Shown piece by piece: positions 6,952-12,409 of a stretch of DNA of 12,409 bases. The first letter of the stretch is position 1. Each line of letters begins with the position of its first letter. The translations under genes and the position numbers were made by a program. Where the stretch lies: the NCBI GenBank assembly GCA_050011415.1, contig JBEKJD010000364.1, forward strand, positions 1-12,409. Direction: 5' to 3'. Source of the stretch: JADFXI01 sp050011415. GTDB taxonomy: Bacteria > Nitrospirota > Thermodesulfovibrionia > Thermodesulfovibrionales > Dissulfurispiraceae. Under the pieces are notes generated by a model that saw nothing but the letters and a program-made list of their open reading frames with translations, searched no databases and was not told the origin of the DNA.

Positions 6952-8001
6952 CTAACCCAACAACTCCCAACTCAAGGGCGTGCCGGCCGGAATTGCCCGA
7001 CCGGCGCGGCGGCCGAGGATTTCAGCCAAGTGCTTCGGCGGCAAGCCGTTGGCCGGCCGAATCGACCGCACGTTTTCATTGGTGAACACTTCTCCGGCCT
7101 TAACATCTTTCACAACATATAGCGACCGGCGAAACGCCCGACTGGCGGCCTCGCGCGGATTTACGCCGTAGTGAACCCGGCCCAACGCCTTTTCCGCCGT
7201 GTGAATGGCATCGACCATCGCCCGAAACTCGGCCGGCTCCAACGAAAACGCGCTGTCCGGTCCCTGCACGGCCCGCGAAAGCGTAAAATGTTTTTCGACA
7301 ATGCACGCTCCCAGCGCGACGGCGGCCACGGCCGACGCGTTGTCTAGCGTGTGATCGGAAAGCCCGACCGGCACGCCGAACGCCTCGGCCAAGTGCGGAA
7401 TCGTGCGAAGATTCATTTCCTCGGGCAGGGCCGGATAGCCGCTCGTGCATTTCAGCAAGGCCAACTCGCGTCCGCCGGCCTCGCGGATCGCCTGCACCGC
7501 CTCGTCAATTTCGGCCAGCGTGGCCATGCCGGTCGACATGATGATCGGCTTGCCGGTTTGGGCGATTTTCCGCACCAGCGGCAGATCAACCAGTTCGAAC
7601 GAGGCGATTTTGTACGCCGGCACGTTCATCGCTTCCAAAAAATCGACGGCCGTTGAATCAAACGGCGTGGAAAACAAATGAATGCCGATGTCGTCGGCCA
7701 ATTGTTTCAGTTTCGGCTGCCAATCCCAAGGCGTGTAGGCTTCGCCGTAAAGATCGTAGAGCGTGCGTCCGTCCCAAATCGTCCCGCCGATGACGCGAAA
7801 TTCCGGCCGATCGGAGCGGATCGTGATCGTATCTGGTGTGTAGGTTTGCAGTTTCACCGCATCGGCGCCGGCCTCTTTGGCGGCCCGCACCAATCTCACG
7901 GCCTGCTCGAAATCCTGATTGTGATTCGCCGATAGCTCGGCAATCACGTAAACCGGAAAACCCGGCCCGATGGTCCGATCGAGAATGTGATAATCGCTCA
8001 T
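6952..8001 (-). CDS. pseI: Pseudaminic acid synthase
   Basis: This 349-aa enzyme condenses phosphoenolpyruvate with the 6-deoxy diacetamido hexose to give pseudaminic acid. It has a NeuB-type TIM barrel at about 15-285 and a C-terminal SAF (antifreeze-like) domain at about 291-349. Visible motifs are VIAELSANHNQD at 19-30, KLQTYTPDT at 50-58, and DGRTLYDLYGEAYTPWDW at 77-94, the last being the signature separating PseI from NeuB. HLFSTPFD follows at 108-115. SDHT (His217) and EKHFT (His238) match the two metal-binding His of NeuB. The SAF domain begins RRSLYVVKDVKAGE. It is full length. The gene lies 12 bases after the deacetylase and only 3 bases before the flippase, so it sits in the middle of a tight operon. 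Legionaminic or sialic acid synthase is less likely because of the WDGRTLYDLY block. Confidence 0.93.
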   Translation of the reverse strand: MSDYHILDRTIGPGFPVYVIAELSANHNQDFEQAVRLVRAAKEAGADAVKLQTYTPDTITIRSDRPEFRVIGGTIWDGRTLYDLYGEAYTPWDWQPKLKQLADDIGIHLFSTPFDSTAVDFLEAMNVPAYKIASFELVDLPLVRKIAQTGKPIIMSTGMATLAEIDEAVQAIREAGGRELALLKCTSGYPALPEEMNLRTIPHLAEAFGVPVGLSDHTLDNASAVAAVALGACIVEKHFTLSRAVQGPDSAFSLEPAEFRAMVDAIHTAEKALGRVHYGVNPREAASRAFRRSLYVVKDVKAGEVFTNENVRSIRPANGLPPKHLAEILGRRAGRAIPAGTPLSWELLG

Positions 8002-8013
8002 ATAGGGCTTTTT

Positions 8014-8694
8014 CTATTCCAATGAACGCACTAGTTCAAATGCCTCGGCGGCCGCCACACCTACGACGCTTCCCCAACGGCGTGCGTTGGCTTCCAATGC
8101 TTGCATGGAACGTGGATGCGGGAAAGGACGTGCTTCGCTTTCATACATTTCCATTGCCCGTAGCTTCATCGACAAGGTTTCATGAATATCCACGAACACA
8201 TTCGGCCGAATTCCCGGTCCGAATCTGCGGAACGCCCAGTCGGTAGCGGAAGGCACCTCGTAGGCAAGTACCTTCATCACTGGGCAAGATGCGAGCGGAC
8301 GGGTAGCGGTCAGAGTTGCCCGGTAGGTTATTACATGGTCGATATTCAAATCATCGCCGTGTTGAGTGTAAATGACCTGGGGAGACAATCGCCCGACGGC
8401 CTCCTCGATGATTTTGACAATGTCCAAAAGCGGGACCGTATCAAAACGATTGTCGGGAAGTTGGAAAAACTCGACGGTTTTTGCTCCGAGAAATTCGCCT
8501 ACAAGCCGGCTTTTTTCGCCCAGCGATGCGACGGTTGCAGCATTCGCTTGTTCGCGACATTCACAACGCGAGGTGATCCCCTCGCCGAGAATCATAATGT
8601 GAACGTCGTGTTCCTGCCTCGCCCTGAGGGCGATCGTGCCGCCACATCCCAATACTTCGTCGTCCGGATGCGATGCAATAACCAGTATTTTCAT
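8014..8694 (-). CDS. PIG-L/LmbE-family N-deacetylase
   Basis: This 226-aa protein is a zinc-dependent hydrolase of the type that removes acyl groups from amino sugars. The AxHPDDE motif is at residues 7-13 (His9 and Asp12 as likely zinc ligands). LGEGITSRCE follows at 36-45, and DDLNIDH at 114-120 supplies the third probable ligand, His120. A C-terminal block with MEMYESE and FPHPRS is also typical. No signal peptide or membrane segment is visible, so it is cytosolic. It starts with an ATGA overlap on the formyltransferase tail and ends 12 bases before pseI. The placement suggests that it trims an N-acetyl from a nonulosonate or its precursor so that another acyl group can be added. That is inference; the substrate could equally be another amino sugar of the same glycan. 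Confidence 0.87.
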   Translation of the reverse strand: MKILVIASHPDDEVLGCGGTIALRARQEHDVHIMILGEGITSRCECREQANAATVASLGEKSRLVGEFLGAKTVEFFQLPDNRFDTVPLLDIVKIIEEAVGRLSPQVIYTQHGDDLNIDHVITYRATLTATRPLASCPVMKVLAYEVPSATDWAFRRFGPGIRPNVFVDIHETLSMKLRAMEMYESEARPFPHPRSMQALEANARRWGSVVGVAAAEAFELVRSLE

Positions 8695-8822
8695 GAATGT
8701 GTCTCTATCTGGGGAGTAATCACCACGTCGGCATGAATGCAGCCGTCACGTAGCGATGCCCTGTTGAATTCATATCGAAAACCGTTGTGAATGATGAATG
8801 CTTTAGGATATCCTTCGGCATA
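8691..8822 (-). pseudogene. Formyltransferase tail fragment
   Basis: In the third minus frame, after an upstream TGA, an open stretch of 43 codons encodes YAEGYPKAFI, then GFRYEFNRASLRDG and ADVVIT, ending at TGA 8691-8693. This looks like the C-terminal region of the formyltransferases whose N-terminus begins with the KSWNRRVFEEV pattern seen at 10361. The tail has no start of its own and no ribosome site. Its stop overlaps the ATG of the intact deacetylase as ATGA, the junction expected if formyltransferase and deacetylase were once adjacent genes of one operon. About 130-150 residues, including the folate-binding and catalytic centre, are absent between head and tail. The assignment rests on recalled motifs. 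Confidence 0.55.
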
Positions 8823-8943
8823 CCTTCACCAAGGAAGGTAATATACACCTCGGCCTTTTCCCAAGCCAGACGGGGATTGTGCCGCCACAACCGAGGACTT
8901 CGTCATCAGGATGAGCGGCAAGGATGATGTTGCGTTCAGCCAT
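8803..8943 (-). pseudogene. Head of a second LmbE/PIG-L-type deacetylase, frameshifted
   Basis: ATG 8943 opens a 46-codon frame whose first 23 residues include LAAHPDDEVLGCGGTI. This is the metal-binding start of PIG-L/LmbE deacetylases and is nearly the same as residues 6-21 of the intact deacetylase at 8014-8694. After GGTI the frame loses similarity and stops at 8803-8805. In another frame, however, the DNA encodes EKAEVYITFLGEGM, which matches VHIMILGEGI of the intact copy, so a small frameshifting deletion is likely near 8870. After LGEGM the similarity ends for good and a formyltransferase-like tail begins in a third frame. The DNA differs at many codon positions from the intact gene, so this is not a fresh tandem duplicate. 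It cannot make an enzyme. Confidence 0.7.
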
Positions 8944-9724
8944 TGTTTGCCACTAGCATCATGACAGACTTCTCATTCACAAATTCCGTGTGGTCGCAGA
9001 AGTAATCCGCCAACCCCGCTTGGACGTCGGCTTGCCGTTGTTCATCGAAAAAAGTCGAATTCTGCCAATAGGAGAGAACACTTTGGGCAGACTGCCACCG
9101 CACCGGATTCACAAGCGTGTTAATGCGAACCGAGGTAAAGTTCAACGTAGCCCAAGGAACCACTTCCTGCCACATAAAATCTTGGCTGGTGTAGCGGACA
9201 TAGTCGGGGATCCGCACTTTCTGTTGCTCAAGAAAGCGGAATAATAGTGCGTTGTTTGGACCGTATGGCCCCACCACGACCAACGACCCCGACGGCTTCA
9301 GTAGACCTTTGCCCTCAGAGAGAACCCGTCGAGCATCGGCGCTGTAATACAAACCGTAGGCGCAAAAGACAAGGTCGAAGCTTGGGGTGGCGACTTGCTC
9401 GCCGCCCAGTTCGTCCATACTTGCTTCAAGCAGCTTCAGGCGAGTGCGCATCTCGGGACTCAGTTTGGCCTCCAGCGATTGTAGAGCCTGGCGGGAGACA
9501 TCCATCGCCACGATCTGGCCTCGGCTTCCGACACGCTCTAGCAGTTGGACCGTCTGCTGGCCGGTGCCGCAGCAAAGCTCCAATACTCGGGCTTCGGGCC
9601 CTACCGAAAGATGGGTAAATATCCATTCGTTCAAGTCCACCTGCTGTGCGGTCACATTTTCGGCGATACGTGTCACAAGGTAGTTTGCGTTCGCCGCTCT
9701 TGAGAGGATATTCTCTTTGGTCAT
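8936..9724 (-). CDS. Class I SAM-dependent methyltransferase
   Basis: This 262-aa cytosolic protein has the Rossmann-type methyltransferase signature. Motif I is VLELCCGTGQQT at residues 47-58, followed by an acidic VAMDVS at 72-77, which should contact the SAM ribose. SFDLVFCAYGLYY at 115-127 corresponds to motif IV, and LLKPSGSLVVVGPYG at 141-155 to the motif after it. The substrate cannot be told from sequence; within a glycan locus a sugar or its carrier is a reasonable guess. The ATG at 9724 is preferred because AAAGGAAG lies 7 bases upstream and the alignable part starts MTKENIL. The longer open frame up to 9982 runs into antisense of the transposase relic. It sits between two fragments of a formyltransferase gene, so it was probably brought in with the insertion. 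Its 3' end overlaps by 8 bases the head of a broken LmbE-type gene. Confidence 0.85.
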   Translation of the reverse strand: MTKENILSRAANANYLVTRIAENVTAQQVDLNEWIFTHLSVGPEARVLELCCGTGQQTVQLLERVGSRGQIVAMDVSRQALQSLEAKLSPEMRTRLKLLEASMDELGGEQVATPSFDLVFCAYGLYYSADARRVLSEGKGLLKPSGSLVVVGPYGPNNALLFRFLEQQKVRIPDYVRYTSQDFMWQEVVPWATLNFTSVRINTLVNPVRWQSAQSVLSYWQNSTFFDEQRQADVQAGLADYFCDHTEFVNEKSVMMLVANNG

Positions 9725-9872
9725 TTTTCTGCTTCCTTTGTGAAGTATCTCCTTGTCTGAATCGGTGATGTTTTTTTGATGTTGTATATCGAATTTGGTT
9801 TGTTCTTGCGGGCTAAATGGAGACAATGATACAGCAAAGCGATTCATCCGGAAGGTGGGGGAGGAAACGCCC
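9725..9872. other. Intergenic stretch between methyltransferase and transposase relic
   Basis: About 148 bases lie between two divergent starts, AT-richer than the flanking genes. It may hold the end of the insertion element and the promoter for the methyltransferase on the minus strand, but I could find neither a convincing inverted repeat nor a clear -35/-10 pair. The minus-strand methyltransferase frame stays open through this stretch; I take that as chance, because the ribosome site and sequence family both point to the start at 9724. Confidence 0.4.
9732..9739 (-). promoter_or_regulatory. Ribosome binding site fixing the methyltransferase start
   Basis: The minus strand reads AAAGGAAG, 7 bases before the ATG at 9724. 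It supports this start over the 86-residue N-terminal extension allowed by the open frame. Confidence 0.6.
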
Positions 9873-10226
9873 ATGCAATTCATCATTTCCACCACCGACG
9901 AAGTATTGTTGACCCTGGCGGGCTTGGCTTTGGTCGGCACTTCGTTGCAGGATACAAAACTGCGGCAACGGCTCAACGCCATGTACGACGCCTGCGGAAC
10001 GTTCCTCCGCGAGAAATCCGCGCTGATGGTGCGGAAATATGCCCCGCGGCTGACGCCCTGCCACGGCCAATGAGTCGCGATCGTCGTCTACGTGTCGCCA
10101 TTTGATAACAGCGGCACGAAAAAAGAAGGCGGTTTGTGGACCCACAAGAAGGTGGACGGCTACGCGTTGATCTTCGCCTATCTGGGCGAGGAAGGTTTTC
10201 TGGTGTATTGCGAGTTGCGCGAGGGC
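9873..10226 (+). pseudogene. IS1380-type DDE transposase relic
   Basis: This is the only plus-strand coding signal in the window. ATG 9873, preceded by GAGGAA at 9861-9866, opens MQFIISTTDE, then LAGLALVGTSL and LRQRLNA, which resembles the N-terminus of IS1380-type transposases. In the same frame, after a TGA at 10071-10073, comes VSPFDNSGTKKEGG, then DGYALIFAYLGEEGFLV and ELREG, the block around the first catalytic Asp. At the place where the Asp before V-S-P is expected there is Tyr (codon 10089-10091). About 118 codons remain of the 430-480 usual for the family, so the middle and the whole C-terminal part are gone. The stop codon, the lost catalytic residue and the deletions show it is inactive. 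I could not identify the terminal inverted repeats. Confidence 0.72.
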
Positions 10227-10361
10227 ATCGACGGTAAGATCCTTCCGGGATTCGATAAAATGCCATTCACCGGGATAGTTGACAATAACCTCCTCAAAAA
10301 CACGTCGGTTCCAGGATTTGCAACCAACAACGACGTATGCCATACTCATTTTATCATTCAT
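10221..10361 (-). pseudogene. Formyltransferase head fragment (cut off by transposase relic)
   Basis: From ATG 10361 (alternatives 10349 and 10343) the frame encodes VVVGCKSWNRRVFEEV, then PGEWHFI and RKDLTVDAL. This is the N-terminal pattern of formyltransferases found in surface-sugar clusters, which transfer a formyl group from 10-formyltetrahydrofolate to a sugar amine. Only about 45 residues of an expected 230-250 are present. The frame stays open to 9813, but beyond about 10227 it is merely antisense to an IS1380-type transposase, whose conserved ELREG lies on the plus strand at 10212-10226. The start overlaps the pseG stop by 8 bases, so the gene was once part of the operon. A matching tail is found at 8691-8822. 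The family assignment is from memory of the motif; certainty is moderate to good. Confidence 0.65.
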
Positions 10362-11862
10362 TGGTATCTCGCCGACGTACATAACATATTACCCCTTTTC
10401 TTGCCGATGATTTGCTCTCGGCCTCGCTAAAGCCTGCCTTTCTGAATGTCTGGACAGATGCCGAGTTGTCAATCTTTATCATGGCAAGGACACTACAATT
10501 CTCAGTCGTCCTAAACAACTCCGTTACAGCCGATTGTAGCAATGCCGCTCCATAACCTTGTCCGCGGAGGTCATCGCGAATGCTTATGTCAATTTCCGCG
10601 GTGTCCGGCAGGCAAGCATCAAATCGCACTTGGCCGACGGGTGAATCATCGCGATTGAACCCGATGAAAATGTGACAATCGGTATCGCGCAGCTTTTTCT
10701 CAAACCATGCTACATGCGTGTCCCACGGAATCTGTTCCGAGTTAAACGAATGTGCTCGCACTTCCGGCTGATTCGCCCAACGCCAGAGCAACTCGCAATC
10801 GGCCGCCGTCGCCTTTCGCAACCTCAGCCGATCGCCGCGGACGCGCATGAGCACGCGGCGGCCGCCCTCGCCGTCGATCATTTGCTTGCCCGCGTCCGCC
10901 ATGCGGCGGCGTTCCGGCGACGATTGCAAAAGCGATGAAAGACGATCGGCCAATCCGCCGACATCGAGCCGGTCGTGGGAACCGAGGTCGCCGACGACGC
11001 CGACGGCCGCCAACTCGCGGGCCAGCGGCTTTTGATTGGCGGCCAAAACGACGACCAGACTCGGCAGGCCCATGAAAGCGCGTTCCCAGGAGGTCGAACC
11101 GGCCGCCCCGAGCGCGATGTCGGCCCAGGCCATTAGAGACGGCATGTCGCTCGCGTTGGATTCGAGCCGGATTTTCGCCGGGCTGCAATTCGCGGCCGCC
11201 TGAAGTCCGGCGTAGTGGCGGTTCGCTGCGCCGGCCAACACTACGGCCTCGATTCCAGGAATGTCGATTCGTCCTAGGGCTTCCATCATGCGAAGCGTCA
11301 CATTGTCCGGGTCGCCGCCGCCGACCGTAACAAGCACCTTGCTCGCAACCGTTGGAATTTCGCGTTGCCAACCTTGCCATTTGAGAAACTCGCGCCGTAA
11401 CAGCGCGAATCGAACGCCCAACAGCAGCCGGGTGTAAGGCTCGCGGTTGCGATACAAACTTTCGTTTGCGTGAAGGTTCTGATTCAGCACCAGATCGGCC
11501 CAGTAGTGCTCGGCGTGGCCGTAGTCGTCCAAAACCAAGAGCTGAAGCCCAGATTCCTTGATGAGTCGCTGATAATTCCCGCCGAACTGATAACCGTCAA
11601 CTACGACCCAAGCCGCGTTTTGTAGCCGTGCCAATTCGACGGTTTGTCGGGCATCATCGTCGCTGCCCGGCGACTCCTGAATCGCGTCGATTTCCACCGA
11701 TTCGGCGTTGAGTCGGGCCGCAATGCCCGGCGACGGAGCGGCCATCGCATAACGGACGCCGCCGCCGGCGTCTTGCCACGCCTGGGCCAAGGCCAGCGTG
11801 CGCATGACGTGGCCCGTGCCCATCTGTTCTCCGGCGTCGGCTCGAATCAACAATACGTTCAA
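10354..11862 (-). CDS. pseG: PseG-type UDP-sugar hydrolase fused to a PseH-like GNAT acetyltransferase
   Basis: This 502-aa protein has two domains. Residues 1 to about 335 match PseG, which hydrolyses UDP-2,4-diacetamido-trideoxy-altropyranose. They carry the N-terminal GTGHVMR loop, whose His18 corresponds to the catalytic His of known PseG, then VVDGY, LDDYG, LVTVGGGDP and LGAAGSTSWE. Residues about 344-502 form a GNAT domain starting RLRLRKATAAD, with the acetyl-CoA-binding RGQGYGAALL at 433-442, as in PseH, the preceding C4 N-acetyltransferase. One polypeptide would thus hold two consecutive steps of the pathway. I chose the TTG at 11862 because AAGGAG lies 5 bases upstream and the protein then begins (M)NVLLIRADAG. 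A second TTG at 11865 is too close to that site. The start overlaps the pseF stop, and the stop lies inside the start region of the next, broken gene. Confidence 0.88.
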   Translation of the reverse strand: MNVLLIRADAGEQMGTGHVMRTLALAQAWQDAGGGVRYAMAAPSPGIAARLNAESVEIDAIQESPGSDDDARQTVELARLQNAAWVVVDGYQFGGNYQRLIKESGLQLLVLDDYGHAEHYWADLVLNQNLHANESLYRNREPYTRLLLGVRFALLRREFLKWQGWQREIPTVASKVLVTVGGGDPDNVTLRMMEALGRIDIPGIEAVVLAGAANRHYAGLQAAANCSPAKIRLESNASDMPSLMAWADIALGAAGSTSWERAFMGLPSLVVVLAANQKPLARELAAVGVVGDLGSHDRLDVGGLADRLSSLLQSSPERRRMADAGKQMIDGEGGRRVLMRVRGDRLRLRKATAADCELLWRWANQPEVRAHSFNSEQIPWDTHVAWFEKKLRDTDCHIFIGFNRDDSPVGQVRFDACLPDTAEIDISIRDDLRGQGYGAALLQSAVTELFRTTENCSVLAMIKIDNSASVQTFRKAGFSEAESKSSARKGVICYVRRRDTNE

Positions 11863-12409
11863 CAAATCTCCTTCCGCAGGCAGTATTTCATTTCGGCAAG
11901 CCGCCAATCGTCTTCGTTGTCGATGTCTTGCGCATCCATCTCGTCCAGAATCACCGGAGCGCAAGACTCACCGATTAGTTCTTCCGTACGCAGAAACGCG
12001 GCGATTCGGAACCAATACCACTGTCCGGCGTCGTGATAGACTGGCATTAGGTCTTGCGACCGCGAGTTCATGTATTCCGGCGAAATCATCAAAAGCCGCG
12101 AGTTTTCGATCTTCAAGGCGCGTTGGATCGGGTATCCGAAGCGGAGGACCGGCATCACGCTTTCCAACGTCGCATCGGCGGCGAGGATCCGCATTCCCTC
12201 GCGCAAGCGTTCCGCCGTCACGAGCGCGGCCGTCGGATAAATGCAACAAGCCGCCTCGAATTCGCGGCCGCAGCGCGAGTATTCGGCGAAAACCTCCATG
12301 AGCACGTCGGCCGTCGTGGCAAAATCGTCGGAGGTTTTGGCCGACCGCATGAAGGGCACCGTGGCCCCGAATTTTTGGGCAATTTCGGCGATCTCCGCAT
12401 CGTCGGTCG
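11859..12409 (-). CDS. pseF: Pseudaminic acid cytidylyltransferase, 3' part (5' end beyond window)
   Basis: The product would activate a nonulosonic acid by transferring CMP from CTP, the last cytosolic step before glycosyl transfer. The frame is open to the right edge of the window. The first readable residues are TDDAEIAEIAQKFGA, followed by VPFMR, which is the typical TDD-x-EIA-x-GA-x-(V/I)PF-R block of PseF/NeuA-type enzymes. About 182 residues are present. The family is about 230 residues, so roughly 50 N-terminal residues carrying the CTP-binding ARGGSK-type loop lie outside the window. An internal GTG at 12359 could be mistaken for a start, but the conserved TDD block lies upstream of it. 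The stop TGA overlaps the TTG start of the next gene (TTGA), so the two are probably co-translated. Neighbouring pseG and pseI favour pseudaminic over sialic acid; a related nonulosonate such as legionaminic acid is possible. Confidence 0.88.
   Translation of the reverse strand, partial: TDDAEIAEIAQKFGATVPFMRSAKTSDDFATTADVLMEVFAEYSRCGREFEAACCIYPTAALVTAERLREGMRILAADATLESVMPVLRFGYPIQRALKIENSRLLMISPEYMNSRSQDLMPVYHDAGQWYWFRIAAFLRTEELIGESCAPVILDEMDAQDIDNEDDWRLAEMKYCLRKEIC
11868..11873 (-). promoter_or_regulatory. Ribosome binding site deciding the TTG start of pseG
   Basis: The minus strand reads AAGGAG here, inside the last codons of pseF, with 5 bases before the TTG at 11862. It is the reason for preferring a TTG start over the open-frame extension to 11964, which has no such signal and only overlaps pseF in another frame. 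Confidence 0.7.

Noticed and set aside
9725..9982. N-terminal extension of the methyltransferase to 9982
   Set aside because: It overlaps the antisense of the transposase head, lacks a ribosome site and family similarity, while ATG 9724 has AAAGGAAG at 7 bases.
10071..10073. In-frame TGA in the transposase read as selenocysteine or programmed readthrough
   Set aside because: The gene also lost its first catalytic Asp and most of its length, so a simple nonsense mutation is sufficient.
9813..10382. A 189-residue minus-strand frame covering the formyltransferase head and continuing leftward
   Set aside because: Beyond about 10221 it is only the antisense of the transposase relic; the real coding part is the short head.
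11863..11964. N-terminal extension of pseG upstream of TTG 11862
   Set aside because: It overlaps pseF in another frame, is Arg-rich like an antisense or shifted frame, and the PseG fold begins at NVLLIRADAG.
1..12409. CRISPR arrays, tRNA or rRNA genes, toxin-antitoxin or defence modules
   Set aside because: No regularly spaced repeats, cloverleaf-like genes or recognisable defence proteins were seen on either strand.

Overview
The window reads like a bacterial surface-glycan locus. It is probably from a Planctomycetota-type (Pirellula-like) or similar GC-rich environmental bacterium. That guess rests on codon style and protein flavour only, because no rRNA or other phylogenetic marker is present. 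Every convincing gene lies on the minus strand, so transcription runs from position 12409 towards 1. The only plus-strand coding signal is a dead transposase. No tRNA, rRNA, CRISPR array or clear terminator was seen.

Upstream (right) part, 12409 to 5578: a nonulosonic acid (pseudaminic acid type) module. It holds the 3' part of pseF (CMP transfer), a pseG-GNAT fusion (UDP-sugar hydrolase plus PseH-like acetyltransferase), a PIG-L/LmbE-type deacetylase, pseI (condensation with phosphoenolpyruvate) and a Wzx-like flippase. Several junctions overlap by a few bases (TTGA, ATGA) or are separated by very few, which points to one translationally coupled operon. PseB and PseC would be expected upstream, outside the window.

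This module has been broken. After pseG, the head of a formyltransferase gene (about 10361-10221) runs into an IS1380-type transposase relic on the opposite strand. Then come an apparently intact SAM methyltransferase and the head of a second LmbE-type deacetylase. That head runs, out of frame, into what looks like the tail of the formyltransferase (8822-8691), which still overlaps the intact deacetylase by ATGA. The simplest reading is that about 1.4 kb of foreign DNA replaced the middle of the formyltransferase gene.

Downstream (left) part, 5578 to 1: a more heterogeneous glycan-modification stretch with several genes of lower GC. It holds a 62-codon ORF of unknown origin, a SAM methyltransferase, a 577-aa GT-B-like transferase with a KLHP motif, and a GT4 glycosyltransferase. 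It continues with a chimeric ORF whose start looks like GDP-mannose 4,6-dehydratase and whose remainder looks like a FemAB/GNAT-type transferase, a small doubtful ORF, and a methyltransferase pseudogene that has lost its SAM-binding loop. At the very left edge another gene may begin.

Together: the right half makes and activates a nonulosonic acid and flips a glycan, and the left half adds and decorates sugars. The recurring theme is decay by deletion and recombination. At least four open frames or relics are splices of unrelated or damaged genes.
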